Shown: positions 53,001 to 63,324, counted from the stretch's first letter. The stretch is DNA of 64,000 bases from Natrinema versiforme (GCF_005576615.1 NZ_CP040330.1:3100001-3164000); one strand, 5' to 3'. Made by a program: numbers and translations. Notes: generated by a model not told the origin, from the letters alone.

Positions 53001-54344
53001 ATGAGTTCACCCCCGGACACCGAGACGACGACAACTGCGTTGGACATCCTCGCGGAGCCGCAGCGACGATACCTGCTCGCGACGCTGCTCGACCGCGAGG
53101 GCTCGTCCGCCGTCGTCGGGTCGACGGCGTCGGAACCGATGTCGATCGCCGCGCTCGCGACCGAGGTCGCGACCGTCGAACACGACTGTCCCATCGTCAC
53201 CGACGACCAGTGCGAACGGGTTCACGTCTCGCTGGTTCACAAACACGTCCCGCGGCTGGTCGACACCGGCATGCTGTGCGAGATCGCCGGTGAGGACGCG
53301 ACGACGGTCGCGCTCACCGACCATCCGATTCTGGAAACCGAGTGGGTCCGGACGCTCCTCGACGACCCGACCGGCGACGCGTTCGCCGTCAGCGAGGCGA
53401 CGCTGAACCGGACGCTCGCGGCACTTCGGAACCCGCGCAGCCGTGCCGTCTGCGCCGCGCTTGCGAGGCGTCGCGGAGCCGTCCCCGTCGCCGACCTCGC
53501 CGCGGCGGTCGTCGCGCGGGAGGCGAGTGACGGAACCCGACTGGTCGACATCAGCGAGGCAGAGTGTCGGACGGTCACCGCGGCGCTCGCCCACGAGCAC
53601 CTCCCCGCGCTTTCGGACGCGGGTCTCGTGGCGTACGACGATATCGCGAACGGTGTCGAACTGGCGACCGACGCGCCGCAGTGGCGGGTCGACTGGATCG
53701 CCGAGGGGCTGCTCGGGGAGGCCGCCGATCTCGTCCGGGCGGCATCGGAACGGCGGGCCAGCGCGGGCGAAACGGGGGCCGCGATCGAGGCGACGGCGAC
53801 GCCGTCGACCGCGCCGGAAGCGGGCGAGAGCGGCGACGAAACGGGCGTCCGCACCGATACCTGCTGGACGCTCGAGGGGCGGACGAACGTCTTCGACAGG
53901 GGGCACGAAATCGCCGACGGTGCCGAGGATGAACTGTTCGTCATGGTCCCGAACGCCGAGATGCTCCGACCGGCGTGTCTCGAGCGCTGGCAGGCGGCGG
54001 CCGACCGGGGCGTCGACGTCTACGTCGGGTCGCGGTCGCCGCGGGTCCGCGACACCGTCCGGTCGGCGGTGCCGACCGCGACCGTCTGCAAGCCCCAGTT
54101 CGACTGGCTCAACTTCCCGATGGAGGCGACGTACCACGGGTACGTGGTCTTCGCCGATCGCGAGTCGGCCATGCTCGTGACGATCGACGACTCGAGGCCC
54201 GACGGAGAGCCGCGGATCGGCGCGATCACCGGCGACGGGCGGGCGAACGCGCTGGTCTCGGTCGTGTGCGAACAACTGGGACCGCGCCTCGATCGGCTGA
54301 CGCCGACCGGCAACGCGCGCGACGGAAGGCCGCTGCCGATGTGA
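53001..54344 (+). CDS. Double DUF7344 winged-helix regulator with C-terminal sensor
   Basis: A 447-residue regulator. Two related winged-helix units of the DUF7344 type (residues about 12-110 and 138-225) each have the EPQRRYLLATLL or NPRSRAVCAALA opening and the HVSLVHKHVPRLVDTGML or TAALAHEHLPALSDAGLV helix pattern. A Ser/Glu linker (240-290) leads to a C-terminal domain (290-435) resembling the TrmB-like/phospholipase D-like effector fold (ELFVMVPNAEM, ADRGVDVYVG). It lies 67 bases after the PAS regulator in the same direction. Confidence 0.8.
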   Translation: MSSPPDTETTTTALDILAEPQRRYLLATLLDREGSSAVVGSTASEPMSIAALATEVATVEHDCPIVTDDQCERVHVSLVHKHVPRLVDTGMLCEIAGEDATTVALTDHPILETEWVRTLLDDPTGDAFAVSEATLNRTLAALRNPRSRAVCAALARRRGAVPVADLAAAVVAREASDGTRLVDISEAECRTVTAALAHEHLPALSDAGLVAYDDIANGVELATDAPQWRVDWIAEGLLGEAADLVRAASERRASAGETGAAIEATATPSTAPEAGESGDETGVRTDTCWTLEGRTNVFDRGHEIADGAEDELFVMVPNAEMLRPACLERWQAAADRGVDVYVGSRSPRVRDTVRSAVPTATVCKPQFDWLNFPMEATYHGYVVFADRESAMLVTIDDSRPDGEPRIGAITGDGRANALVSVVCEQLGPRLDRLTPTGNARDGRPLPM

Positions 54345-54396
54345 CTCTAGCCGAAGCGACGCGTCGATTCGGTCGGTGGACCCGTCCGAGTCGACC

Positions 54397-55341
54397 TCAG
54401 GGTATCAGCAGGTAGATAAATCCGAGATAGCCGGCGATGAGGACCGCGCCGTCGATCCGGGTGAGCCGCCGGCCGTATCCCATCAGTCCGACCAGGAGGA
54501 CGGTAAAGGCGACCATGATCGGGAGTTCGAACCGGAGCGTCGCGGGTTGGATCTCGATCGGGGTGATCAGGGCCACGATTCCCAACACGGCGAGGATGTT
54601 GTAGATGTTCGAGCCGACGACGTTGCCGACCGCGAACTCGGTCTCGCCGCGGACGGCCCCGACGACCGAGGCGGCCAGTTCCGGAAGCGACGTTCCGAGC
54701 GCGAGCACCGTCAGGCCGATAACGAGGTCCGAGACGCCAAGCGCCGACAGCAGCCCCGTCCCGCCGGCGACGAGCCACCGCGAGCCGACGACGAGCGTGA
54801 CCAACCCGCCGGCGACGAGCGCGATATCTCGGATCGAGACCCCGGCACCGGCATCGGGGTCGTCGGCCATCGGTGCGGGATCCGCGTTGACGTAATAGAG
54901 GAGGAAGGCCGTGAATCCCCCAAGGACGAGCAGGAAGATCGCTCCCTCGAGGCGGCCGATCCGGCCGTTCGCACCGAGTCCGACGAGGAGGATCGCGGCG
55001 AGTACCATCGTGGGGACGTGTCGGCGCATGACCCGGTCGGCGATCGGGAGCGGTTTGATCAGCGCGGCGGCCCCGAGCACCAGCCCGATGTTCGCGATGT
55101 TCGAGCCGACGACCGCGCCCAGACCGATATCGGTCGAGACGTTCAACGCGCCGATCGTCGAGACGAACAGTTCCGGCGCGGTCGTCGCGAACGCGATCAC
55201 CGTCACGCCGACGGTCGTCGCCCGAAGCCCGATCCCGAGCGCCAGCCGACCCGCGCCCGCGACCAGCAACTCGGCACCGCCGTACAGCGCGACGATCCCG
55301 CCGGCCAGCAAGAGGAGAAATAACGGGGTTCCGGAGAGCAT
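54397..55341 (-). CDS. Calcium/sodium antiporter (CaCA family)
   Basis: A 314-residue membrane antiporter with about ten helices and the two inverted alpha repeats of the family: [14 protein letters not shown] and [12 protein letters not shown] in the first half, and [14 protein letters not shown] and [12 protein letters not shown] in the second. Cation exchange is driven by sodium or proton gradients in relatives. A short acidic loop (ADDPDAGAG) separates the two halves. The gene is divergent from aroE. Confidence 0.93.
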   Translation of the reverse strand: MLSGTPLFLLLLAGGIVALYGGAELLVAGAGRLALGIGLRATTVGVTVIAFATTAPELFVSTIGALNVSTDIGLGAVVGSNIANIGLVLGAAALIKPLPIADRVMRRHVPTMVLAAILLVGLGANGRIGRLEGAIFLLVLGGFTAFLLYYVNADPAPMADDPDAGAGVSIRDIALVAGGLVTLVVGSRWLVAGGTGLLSALGVSDLVIGLTVLALGTSLPELAASVVGAVRGETEFAVGNVVGSNIYNILAVLGIVALITPIEIQPATLRFELPIMVAFTVLLVGLMGYGRRLTRIDGAVLIAGYLGFIYLLIP

Positions 55342-55500
55342 GCGGCCGGCTACTCAGGACGCGGTGAAAAGCGACCCGAAACGGAACCGGTCCGCGCGAC
55401 CACCCGTCGACCCGATCGAGAGAGTACTCGGCGAACGGCAGGTCCGCCCGAAGGCAGACCGATTATAGTCCCGCCGCCTCGAGTGTCGAGCGAGATGGCT

Positions 55501-56304
55501 ATGGACGTATACGGTCTGCTCGGCAACCCGGTCGGCCACTCGCTGTCACCGCCGATGCACGAGGCGGCCTACGACGAACTCGGGCTCGAGGCGCGCTACG
55601 TGACCTTCGAGCCCGACGTGGACGACATCGAAGACGCCGTTCACGGAGCCGACGCGCTCGGCGTTGCGGGGCTGAACGTGACGATCCCGTTCAAGCAGGA
55701 CGCCCTCGAGATCGTCGCGCCCGAGGATCTGGCGACCCGGATCGGCGCGGTCAACACGATCGACTTCTCGGGGTCGGGGCCGCCGACGGGTTATAATACG
55801 GACGCCGTCGGCGCGTTGCGCGCGTTGCGCGATCACGACGTGGCAGTCGAAGACGCCCGGGCGGTCGTCGTCGGTGCCGGCGGTGCCGGCCGAGCGGTCG
55901 CCTTCGGCCTCGCGGACGCCGGCGCGACCGTCGCGATCGCTAACCGGACCGAGCAGACGGCCCACGAACTGGCCGACGAGGTGCCCCGCGCGACCGGCCA
56001 CGGGCTCGGGGACCTCGAGAAACTTGTCGGAAACGCCGACATCCTGGTCAACGCCACGAGCGTGGGGATGGAAGAGGACGCGACGCCGGTGCCCGCCGAC
56101 GCGCTCCACGAGGAGCTGGCGGTTCTGGACGCGGTCTACCGGCCCCTCGAGACGCGGCTCCTGGCCGACGCGGCCGAGGCCGGGGCGACGACCGTCGACG
56201 GCGCGTGGATGCTGCTCTATCAGGGCGTCGAGGCCTTCGAGATCTGGACCGGTCGGGACGCGCCGGTCGCGGTGATGAACGAGGCGCTGCGCTCGCGGCT
56301 GTAA
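55501..56304 (+). CDS. aroE: Shikimate 5-dehydrogenase
   Basis: A 267-residue NADPH-dependent enzyme reducing 3-dehydroshikimate. The N-terminal substrate motif is [13 protein letters not shown], followed by NVTIPFKQ with catalytic Lys and GAVNTI. The NADP Rossmann motif is GAGGAGRAV, then ANRTEQTA; the C-terminal [12 protein letters not shown] is typical. The ATG at 55501 starts the conserved MDVYG; ATG 55495 is also possible because a TATA-like TTATAGTC lies near 55463. aroE stands upstream of chorismate-using pab genes. Confidence 0.95.
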   Translation: MDVYGLLGNPVGHSLSPPMHEAAYDELGLEARYVTFEPDVDDIEDAVHGADALGVAGLNVTIPFKQDALEIVAPEDLATRIGAVNTIDFSGSGPPTGYNTDAVGALRALRDHDVAVEDARAVVVGAGGAGRAVAFGLADAGATVAIANRTEQTAHELADEVPRATGHGLGDLEKLVGNADILVNATSVGMEEDATPVPADALHEELAVLDAVYRPLETRLLADAAEAGATTVDGAWMLLYQGVEAFEIWTGRDAPVAVMNEALRSRL

Positions 56305-56379
56305 GCGAACGGACACGATAGCTGTCCTCCCTGTCAGTATCAGGCGAATTTAAGTGTCGGAGCCGACTACATCGAGATA

Positions 56380-57195
56380 ATGGCAATCCTCCAAAAGCTG
56401 AAGTCCCTGTTGGGGTTCGACGAGTCGGACTCGGAGCGGGGAGGCGCTCGAGAGGTCGGGGTAACGGTCGAACGGGAAGGGTCGACGGACGACGGGAGCG
56501 GCGTCGACGCGGATCGAAACGAATCGGCGACCGGCGGACGAACGACCGGAACCACAGAGCCGCCGCAGTCGGCCGCGACGGGCCCGAGTGCGTCGAAATC
56601 GACCGAGCCGGAGCCGGAGACGGAATCGGCGGATGGTTCGGACGAAACCGCCGAACCGGCGGAATCGACCGGCTCGAGTGTGGCCGAAACTCCGACGGCA
56701 GCGGAGACGCCGGACCAACCCGCAGAATCCTCTCCGGTCGAGGAGGCCGAACCCGACGCCGAACCGGCCGCGGACGCCGAGGTGGACGAGACTGAGACAG
56801 CCGCCGAGAGCGAGCCGGACGCCACAGCCGACACCGACGGAGACGTGGCCTCGAGCGATGCCGACGCCGACGCTGACATCGACGCGACTGTTGACGAACC
56901 CGACGAGGAATCGGACGCCGGCACTGGGGCGGCCGAAGCGGCCGAGACCGAAGCCGAGGAACCCGCGGAAACCGAGTCGGCCGAGACCGAAGCCGACGCC
57001 GAGACCGACGAATCCAACGGGGAGTCCGTCGACGTGATCAAGGGAATCGGCCCGGCCTACGCCGACCGGCTCGCCGGGGCGGGCGTCGACACCGTCGGCG
57101 AACTCGCCGCCGCGGACGCCGCCGAACTGGCCGAACAGACCGACATCTCCGAGAAGCGCATTCAGGGCTGGATCGACCGCGCCGAAGTCCGATAA
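56380..57195 (+). CDS. Helix-hairpin-helix protein with long acidic region
   Basis: A 271-residue protein with a short basic start ([13 protein letters not shown]), about 195 residues of Glu/Asp/Ala/Thr-rich low complexity, and a C-terminal helix-hairpin-helix domain (about 215-271: [19 protein letters not shown]). The family is conserved in haloarchaea; DNA or RNA binding is expected from the HhH, partner unknown. The gap after it (57196-57355) holds no gene. Confidence 0.82.
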   Translation: MAILQKLKSLLGFDESDSERGGAREVGVTVEREGSTDDGSGVDADRNESATGGRTTGTTEPPQSAATGPSASKSTEPEPETESADGSDETAEPAESTGSSVAETPTAAETPDQPAESSPVEEAEPDAEPAADAEVDETETAAESEPDATADTDGDVASSDADADADIDATVDEPDEESDAGTGAAEAAETEAEEPAETESAETEADAETDESNGESVDVIKGIGPAYADRLAGAGVDTVGELAAADAAELAEQTDISEKRIQGWIDRAEVR

Positions 57196-57355
57196 TCGAT
57201 CCGACCGTCGAACCCGCGTTCTCTCATCTCCGTTCTCTCTCTCTTCGACGCGATTTTCGCTCTTCGTCCGCGCTGTTTTCACCCGTTGGCTAGCTCTCCC
57301 GTCGTCGAGGCCCGGAACCGCAAGCGAATTACTGGCCCGGTCCGTCTCGAGGCAC

Positions 57356-59062
57356 ATGAGCGATCCGCGCGTCGTGACGACGCTCGACTCGTTTCGCGCC
57401 GCCGCTCGCGACGGCGACGGTGCGTCGGCCGCGGACGAGGAGGAGTGCACGTCGGCGACACAGGCCGGACTCCGCGTTCCCGTCGAAGCCCGCGTGACCG
57501 TCGACGATCCGTTTCTCGCCTATCGGCGAGCACGCGACGGCGACGGGGGTGCCTTCCTCGAGACGACCGGCGGCCAGCCCGGCTGGGGCTACTTCGGCGT
57601 CGACCCCGTCGATCGGCTCACCGTCGGTGCCGACGCAATCCCGCGGGCTCGAGACGGCGACCGGTCGCCGAGCCTCGCCGCGCTCGAGGGGCTGCTCGCG
57701 AGCGACCGGCTCGCACGCGGCGACTGCGACGTACCCTATCCCTGCGGCGCCGTCGGCTGGCTCGCCTACGATATCGCCCGCGAACTCGAGGCGCTGCCCG
57801 ACTCGGCCGTCGACGATCGGGGATTGCCCCGGCTCGAGGTCGCCGTCTACGATCGGCTCGTCGCGTGGGAGGAACCCGTTGAAGGCGACGTGACGCTGCG
57901 GATTACGGCCTGTCCGCGGGTTCCCGTCGGGACTACCGACGGCGACCTCGAGGCGGCCTACGAACGCGGCCGCGAGCGGGCGCTGGAACTCGCGCGGGCC
58001 CTCTGCGAGGGTAATCCCGATATCGGCGAACCGCCGGTCTCGAGCCCGGAAGCGACCTTCGAAAGCGAGTGCGGTCGCGAGGCATTCGCCGACCGCGTGC
58101 GACAGGTCAAGGAGTACGTCCGTGACGGCGACACCTTTCAGGCGAACATCTCGCAGCGGCTGGTCGCGCCCGCCGCGGTCCACCCCGTCGCCGCCTACGA
58201 CGCCCTGCGGCGGGTCAATCCGGCCCCCTACTCCGGTCTGCTCGAGTTCCGAGCGGCCGATCTGGTGAGCGCGAGCCCCGAACTGCTGCTGGAACGCGAG
58301 GCGCCGCGCACCTCGGAATCCTCGAGCGGCGCGGGGCGCGAACACAGTGTGCGCCCCGATGGAGCGAGCGGGGAGGGACGACCCGCGAGCGGGCGGCGAG
58401 AGCGCGACGGCGACTTCGTCCGAACCGAACCCATCGCCGGCACGCGCCCGCGCGGGGACACGGCCAAGGAAGACAGCGCGCTCGAGGCGGATCTGCTGAC
58501 AGACGAAAAGGAACGCGCCGAGCACGCCATGTTGGTCGATCTCGAGCGCAACGACCTCGGGAAGGTCTGTGCGTACGGCTCCGTCGACGTCGAGGAGTAC
58601 CGCCGGATCGACCGCTACGCCGAGGTGATGCACCTCGTGTCGAACGTCACCGGCCGACTGCGGCCCGACGCGACCCTCGCCGACGCCGTCGCGGCGACGT
58701 TCCCCGGCGGCACGATCACCGGCGCGCCGAAGCCGCGGACGATGGCGATCATCGACGAACTCGAGGCGACCCGTCGCGGGCCCTACACGGGTAGCGTCGG
58801 GGTCTTCGGCTTCGACGGCCGGGCCACCCTCAATATCGTCATTCGGACGCTGGTCCGCCACGCCGACGAGTACCACCTGCGGGTCGGCGCGGGCATCGTC
58901 CACGACTCCGATCCCGATCGCGAGTACGACGAGACCCTCGACAAGGCCCGCGCGCTCATCGCGGCCGTCGACGACGCGCTCGGCCAGCGGGCCGATATGG
59001 GACTCGAGGCGGACGGCGAAGCGGACTCGAAGCGAGCCGACGGAGGTGACGCCGGTGACTGA
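57356..59062 (+). CDS. pabB: Chorismate-using synthase component I (PabB/TrpE family)
   Basis: A 568-residue chorismate-binding enzyme. The C-terminal catalytic part has [22 protein letters not shown]-like [11 protein letters not shown] and [15 protein letters not shown]. Context (pabA, pabC) suggests aminodeoxychorismate synthase, yet the motif around Ala361 is PIAGT, which is usual in anthranilate synthase, whereas classical PabB has PIKGT with a nucleophilic Lys. It also has an in-frame insert (about residues 318-355) just before this motif, encoded by palindromic DNA. Its stop overlaps the start of pabA. Confidence 0.85.
   Translation: MSDPRVVTTLDSFRAAARDGDGASAADEEECTSATQAGLRVPVEARVTVDDPFLAYRRARDGDGGAFLETTGGQPGWGYFGVDPVDRLTVGADAIPRARDGDRSPSLAALEGLLASDRLARGDCDVPYPCGAVGWLAYDIARELEALPDSAVDDRGLPRLEVAVYDRLVAWEEPVEGDVTLRITACPRVPVGTTDGDLEAAYERGRERALELARALCEGNPDIGEPPVSSPEATFESECGREAFADRVRQVKEYVRDGDTFQANISQRLVAPAAVHPVAAYDALRRVNPAPYSGLLEFRAADLVSASPELLLEREAPRTSESSSGAGREHSVRPDGASGEGRPASGRRERDGDFVRTEPIAGTRPRGDTAKEDSALEADLLTDEKERAEHAMLVDLERNDLGKVCAYGSVDVEEYRRIDRYAEVMHLVSNVTGRLRPDATLADAVAATFPGGTITGAPKPRTMAIIDELEATRRGPYTGSVGVFGFDGRATLNIVIRTLVRHADEYHLRVGAGIVHDSDPDREYDETLDKARALIAAVDDALGQRADMGLEADGEADSKRADGGDAGD
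58333..58357. repeat. Palindrome inside pabB
   Basis: GGGGCGC (58333-58339) and GCGCCCC (58351-58357) are perfect complements, with ACACAGTGT, itself nearly palindromic, between them. It lies in the stretch coding for the low-complexity insert of pabB. The neighbouring GAGCGAGCGGGGAGGG resembles intergenic repeat words of this genome. Confidence 0.55.
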
Positions 59063-59771
59063 GTCCGCACCCGAAACCCGAATCCTCGTCGTGGATAACT
59101 ACGATTCGTTCGCATACAATCTCGTCCAGTACGTGGGCGAGATCGCGGACGACGTGATCGTCCGGCGGAACGACGACATCGACATCGCGGGCGTTCGCGA
59201 CCTCGAGCCGACCGGAATCGTCGTCTCGCCGGGTCCCGGAACGCCACAGGAGGCCGGCGTCTCGATGCCGCTGTTCGCCGAGACGGAGATTCCGACTCTC
59301 GGCGTCTGTCTCGGGCATCAGGCGCTGTGTGCGGCCAACGGCGCGCCGGTCGTCCACGCACCCGACGTCGTCCACGGAAAGCCGTCGGCGATCACCCACG
59401 ACGGCGAGGGCCTGTTCGCCGGGCTCCCCGAGACGTTTCAGGTCGGTCGCTACCACTCGCTGTCGGTCGAGCGCGCGGACCTGCCGGAATCGCTCGCGGA
59501 GACCGCCCGAACGACGGACGAACGCGGCGTCCTGATGGCGGTCCGCCACCGCGAGAAGCCCCATCTCGGCGTGCAGTTCCACCCCGAGAGCATACTTACG
59601 CGGGCCCAGCCCGACGCGGCGACCGGATCAGATGGGGCGGACGGTACAGATAGTACGAACGGTACGGACGACGGCTCCGGCGACGACATCTCGCTCGAGC
59701 TCGGCAAGCGGCTGATCGAGAACTTCTGTCGGTTCGCCGCGACGGCCGATCGGGGTGAAAACCGAGCATGA
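59046..59771 (+). CDS. pabA: Glutamine amidotransferase subunit (PabA/TrpG type)
   Basis: A 241-residue class I glutamine amidotransferase that gives ammonia to component I. The N-terminal [14 protein letters not shown], the nucleophile Cys88 in GVCLGHQ and the His/Glu of QFHPES form the catalytic set. A Gly/Asp/Thr-rich insert (about residues 190-213) follows the HPES motif. The start is a GTG at 59046 or 59055; both overlap the end of pabB. It overlaps pabC by 4 bases. Confidence 0.9.
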   Translation: MTPVTESAPETRILVVDNYDSFAYNLVQYVGEIADDVIVRRNDDIDIAGVRDLEPTGIVVSPGPGTPQEAGVSMPLFAETEIPTLGVCLGHQALCAANGAPVVHAPDVVHGKPSAITHDGEGLFAGLPETFQVGRYHSLSVERADLPESLAETARTTDERGVLMAVRHREKPHLGVQFHPESILTRAQPDAATGSDGADGTDSTNGTDDGSGDDISLELGKRLIENFCRFAATADRGENRA

Positions 59772-60640
59772 GCGACGAACTGCGCTACCACGTCGACGGT
59801 GACCTCGTCCCCGCGAGCGACGCCACCGTCAGCGTCGACGACCGCGGCTTCCGGTACGGCGACGCCGCGTTCGAGACGCTTCGCGCCTACGGCGGGACCG
59901 TCTTCGCGTGGGACGACCACGCCGAGCGACTCGAGCGGACCTGCGAGTCCCTGTCGCTCGAGCACGGGCAGTCGGCCGCGGACCTGCGCTCGCGGATCGT
60001 CGAGACGCTCGCGGCCAACGACCTCGCGGACGCCTACGTCCGCCTGTCGATCACGCGCGGGGTGCAGCCGGGCAAACTCACGCCCCAGCCCGATGTCGAT
60101 CCGACGGTCGTGATCTACGTCAAGCCGCTTCCGCGCGGTGGTCTCGAGGGCGAACCCGTCTGGGACGGCCCGGCGACGGTCCAGACGGTCGAAACACGGC
60201 GGGTCCCCGACGAGGCGATCCCGGCCGCGGCCAAGACCCACAACTACCTGAACGGAATCCTCGCTCGCGGGGACCTCGAGGGCGACGCGGACGAGGCGCT
60301 CATGTGCGATCTCGATGGACGGATCGCGGAAGGGGCCACGAGCAACCTGTTTTTCGTCCGCAACGGGACGGTACACGCGCCGTCGACCGACGGCCCCGTG
60401 CTGCCGGGAATCACGCGGGGAATCGTCCTCGAGATGGCTCGTGACGCCGGGATCTCGGTCCGCGAACGGCGGTACGAGCCGGCGGCCGTGCTCGAGGCCG
60501 ACGAAGCGTTTCTCACGAATCGGACGTGGGAACTCCGGCCGATCGAGACGCTCGACGGGCACGCCATTGGCGGCGGGCCCGTGACTGACCGGCTGTCGCG
60601 CCTGTACGACGAACGCGTCGAGGAGTCGTGTTACCGGTAG
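59768..60640 (+). CDS. pabC: Class IV aminotransferase (aminodeoxychorismate lyase-like)
   Basis: A 290-residue PLP enzyme of fold type IV. The PLP lysine is Lys156 in AKTHNYLNGI, with a RGFRYGDAAFET N-terminal domain and EGATSNLFFVRNG. Relatives are branched-chain aminotransferases, D-amino acid aminotransferases and aminodeoxychorismate lyase; the pab neighbours favour lyase activity making p-aminobenzoate. Sequence alone does not settle it. It overlaps pabA by 4 bases. Confidence 0.85.
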   Translation: MSDELRYHVDGDLVPASDATVSVDDRGFRYGDAAFETLRAYGGTVFAWDDHAERLERTCESLSLEHGQSAADLRSRIVETLAANDLADAYVRLSITRGVQPGKLTPQPDVDPTVVIYVKPLPRGGLEGEPVWDGPATVQTVETRRVPDEAIPAAAKTHNYLNGILARGDLEGDADEALMCDLDGRIAEGATSNLFFVRNGTVHAPSTDGPVLPGITRGIVLEMARDAGISVRERRYEPAAVLEADEAFLTNRTWELRPIETLDGHAIGGGPVTDRLSRLYDERVEESCYR

Positions 60641-60664
60641 AGCTGAGAACGATCACTGACCGCG

Positions 60665-61051
60665 TCAGCGCAGCCAGAATAGGGTGCTGCCGCCGCCGAG
60701 GTACGTCAACAGGAACGCGATCGTCGCGCGGTAGATCGACTGTGTGAGCAGGGTTCCGGCGATCAGATAGCCACACGTGAACAGGCCGGTGGCGACGGCC
60801 GATGCGGCGATCGTCCACAGGACGTCTCGCGACCACGACTGACCCCGTGGCCCGTACTCGTCGTGTGCGGAGGGAACGAGCACGCCGATCGTGACGAGCA
60901 GGAGAAAGCCGCCCGCAAACTCGTCCCAGTACCACGCGCTGCCCGTGCCGACCGCCATCGCGATCGGGACCGCCGTGAGCAGGACCGGCAGGGAACCGGA
61001 GCGGAGATCGTCGCGGAACCGGTCGCGAAGGGAGGGCTGAGTTGAGGACAT
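60665..61051 (-). CDS. Four-helix membrane protein, hypothetical
   Basis: A 128-residue protein with about four hydrophobic helices (roughly residues 22-36, 45-60, 78-100 and 105-124) and a cytoplasmic-looking charged N-terminus. No family is recognised. It has its own promoter-like TTTTTTATCC region about 30-40 bases upstream (near 61080) and converges on pabC. Confidence 0.65.
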   Translation of the reverse strand: MSSTQPSLRDRFRDDLRSGSLPVLLTAVPIAMAVGTGSAWYWDEFAGGFLLLVTIGVLVPSAHDEYGPRGQSWSRDVLWTIAASAVATGLFTCGYLIAGTLLTQSIYRATIAFLLTYLGGGSTLFWLR

Positions 61052-61156
61052 TGATATCGAGTGATATGACCGAGAGGATAAAAAACCTATTCAGCGATTG
61101 AACGGTTTCGATTCCGATTCCGCGCCGTGTGGTTCGACGCGATAGCGACGGGCGAC

Positions 61157-62260
61157 TCAGTCGTCGGACTCGGCGACCGAGGGACTCGCCTCGCCCGATT
61201 CGGGCGGTGACTCTAGTAGTTCGCGCTCGGTTCCCGTGAGCTCGAGCGCGAACTCGCTCCCGAACGCGCTCGCGGGCGTCTGGAAGCCGGCCGGTATTCC
61301 GTCGCTCTCGAGCACCCGCTCGGCGGCCGTCACCGCCGACTCGACCGTGAGCGCGTAGGGGTTCGGCGTTCGGAGCCGGGCGCGGGCGCACCGGTCGCCG
61401 GTCTCGTCGCGGACCTCGCCCCAGACGACGGCGCTGCCGGTCGCCAACTGCTGTTCGTCCGGCCCGTCGAGGCGGGCGTCGATCAGCCGCCCCAACAGCC
61501 CCTCGACGGGCTGGCTCTCGAGGAGCCACTCGAGGGAGTCGACGGCCGACAGGACGCTGGTCGCCCACGATGGAGCGGCGGCGTAGACCTCGACCGACTC
61601 GATACCGGTGCTGTGGGCGGCGGTGACGACGTCGCCCCACGGGACCGTGACGGCGTGCTCGGGGCCGTCGCCGAAGTCGACCTCGCGCGTTCGGAACGCG
61701 GTCGGGACCTGAATGAGTCGGCCGTTCCGCCGGACGACGCCGCCGCCGAGGTGTTCGACGAGCGTCCGGGCGGTGCCCCGCGAGATCCCCCCGCCGCCTT
61801 TGATCCCGAGCGCCAACCGATCGGCGTCGGGGAGCCGGTCGGCGAGAAAGGCCGCCAGACAGTCCGAGGGAACGACGTCGAAGCCGACGCCGGGAAGCAG
61901 CGTGATCCCCGCCGCTCGAGCCGCGGGGTCGCGCTGGCGCAGACACTCGAACACCGGAAACTCCCCCGTGATATCCAGATAGTCCGTGTCCGTCTCGAGA
62001 CAGGCCTCGACCAGCGGCTCGGCCGTCTCGACGAACGGGCCGGCACAATTGAGAACGGCATCGAACGTCGCGAGATGGGAGGCGATGTCGGCCGACTCGA
62101 GGTCGAAGGTCCGGCCCTCGACGCCGAGGTCGTCGGCTTGGGCGGCGACGGCGCGGCCGTTCCGGCCGGCGAGAGCGGGCGAACCGCCGCGAGCGACGGC
62201 CTCGCGTGCGATCAGCCGCCCCGTGTAGCCGTAGGAGCCGTAGATGAGAAGGGAGTCCAT
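61157..62260 (-). CDS. Saccharopine dehydrogenase-like oxidoreductase
   Basis: A 367-residue protein with an N-terminal Rossmann motif GSYGYTGRL (residues 8-16) followed by the conserved VLNCAGPFVETAEPLVEACL and DYLDITGEFPVFE, the hallmarks of the saccharopine dehydrogenase-like/trans-acting enoyl reductase family. The C-terminal part is less conserved. These proteins reduce diverse acyl or prenyl substrates; none is indicated by the neighbours. Its ATG at 62260 is preceded by a gap of about 95 bases to the Rieske gene. Confidence 0.85.
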   Translation of the reverse strand: MDSLLIYGSYGYTGRLIAREAVARGGSPALAGRNGRAVAAQADDLGVEGRTFDLESADIASHLATFDAVLNCAGPFVETAEPLVEACLETDTDYLDITGEFPVFECLRQRDPAARAAGITLLPGVGFDVVPSDCLAAFLADRLPDADRLALGIKGGGGISRGTARTLVEHLGGGVVRRNGRLIQVPTAFRTREVDFGDGPEHAVTVPWGDVVTAAHSTGIESVEVYAAAPSWATSVLSAVDSLEWLLESQPVEGLLGRLIDARLDGPDEQQLATGSAVVWGEVRDETGDRCARARLRTPNPYALTVESAVTAAERVLESDGIPAGFQTPASAFGSEFALELTGTERELLESPPESGEASPSVAESDD

Positions 62261-62356
62261 AGGCGGCGTAAGTGAGAGAGGGGTTTAAAATTCCGTCAGA
62301 CATTTGCTCGCTCAGTGTCGTAACGTTCAGGGCGACCGACTCGTAACCGGTCGGTG

Positions 62357-62773
62357 ATGGAGACAGGACGGATCACGGCGCTTGCGGACGTACCCGAGGA
62401 CTCGACGTTTCTGTTTCGCGTCGCCGACGACTCCGGCGAGGAGCGAGAAGCGATCCTCGTCGCGGACGCGGACGGGGGAGTCGCCTGTTGGCTGAACTAC
62501 TGCCAGCACCTCACGCACATCAAACTGGACAAGGGGTCGGGCGCGCCGATGCGAGACGGCGAACTCGTCTGTGCGAACCACGGCGCGTACTTCGAGGCCG
62601 ACTCCGGGCACTGTACGTTCGGCCCCTGTGAGGGCGCGTACCTCACTGATCTCGAGGTCACCGTGTCCGACGGCGACGTCTACCTGACCGACGAGGCCTA
62701 CGAGTTCGTCGGGACCGGCCCGCTCGAGGGCGATGACCTCGATCGGACCTCGACCTCGAACGTGGAGTTCTAG
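62357..62773 (+). CDS. Rieske 2Fe-2S protein
   Basis: A 138-residue soluble Rieske protein. The ligands are Cys49 and His51 in YCQHLTH, and Cys72 and His75 in CANHGAYF. It has no signal or membrane helix, so it acts in the cytoplasm, perhaps as an electron carrier or nitrite reductase small-subunit-like protein. The start could be a GTG one codon earlier. Its stop TAG shares the palindrome CTAG with the stop of the next, convergent gene. Confidence 0.88.
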   Translation: METGRITALADVPEDSTFLFRVADDSGEEREAILVADADGGVACWLNYCQHLTHIKLDKGSGAPMRDGELVCANHGAYFEADSGHCTFGPCEGAYLTDLEVTVSDGDVYLTDEAYEFVGTGPLEGDDLDRTSTSNVEF

Positions 62774-63138
62774 ACCGCGTCGGGCGCGACGAGATCTCGC
62801 TCCTGATCGTACTCGAGCAGTCCGGCGTCGACGAGCCGCGGGAGGTGGTCGTGGTACAGGGAGAGATAGACCTCCTGGACCCGTTCGGCCGAGATGTTCG
62901 TCACGCTGTGGCCCGTCTCGCGAACGGCGACTTCCTCGGCCGCGTCCGGAAGCGTCAGTTCCTCGCCGTAGGTCTGCATGACCGCGAGCAACAGCCGACG
63001 GCGCTGGTCCGCGAGGAGTGCAAACGCGTCGTCGAGCGACTCGGCCGACGCGTCGGACTCGTCGTGCTCGTCGAGCCAGTCGAGTACCGTTCGGACGAAC
63101 TCGACGCAGTCGCGCTCCGAGTGGGATTTGGAAGTCAT
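62770..63138 (-). CDS. DUF7344 domain protein
   Basis: A 122-residue protein with the winged-helix DUF7344 pattern: SLDDAFALLADQRRRLLLAV, then RVQEVYLSLYHDHLPRLVDA and GLLEYDQ. Similar domains occur twice in the regulator at 53001-54344. It probably binds DNA; targets unknown. Its stop overlaps the Rieske gene stop. The gap 63139-63324 has an AT-rich promoter-like stretch (CTAAATATTAG near 63248) and no gene. Confidence 0.85.
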   Translation of the reverse strand: MTSKSHSERDCVEFVRTVLDWLDEHDESDASAESLDDAFALLADQRRRLLLAVMQTYGEELTLPDAAEEVAVRETGHSVTNISAERVQEVYLSLYHDHLPRLVDAGLLEYDQERDLVAPDAV

Positions 63139-63324
63139 GTGTTCAGTGGTCTCGAGTCGAACGGCCGCAGCGGAGAACGGAACGACATCGCGGCGGTTCG
63201 GCGGCCGCCGTTCGCTCGAGTGTTCGTGTCGGGTTCTCGCCTGCGCCCTAAATATTAGTATCGGATTGGTCCCGGAATTATCAGCAGTTGATTACAGTCC
63301 GGGAGTGGCGACTGTCAGTCGCGC

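Noticed and set aside
60513-62303. A 596-codon minus-strand frame across pabC end, membrane protein and saccharopine-like gene
   Set aside because: Arginine-rich and crosses three better-supported genes.
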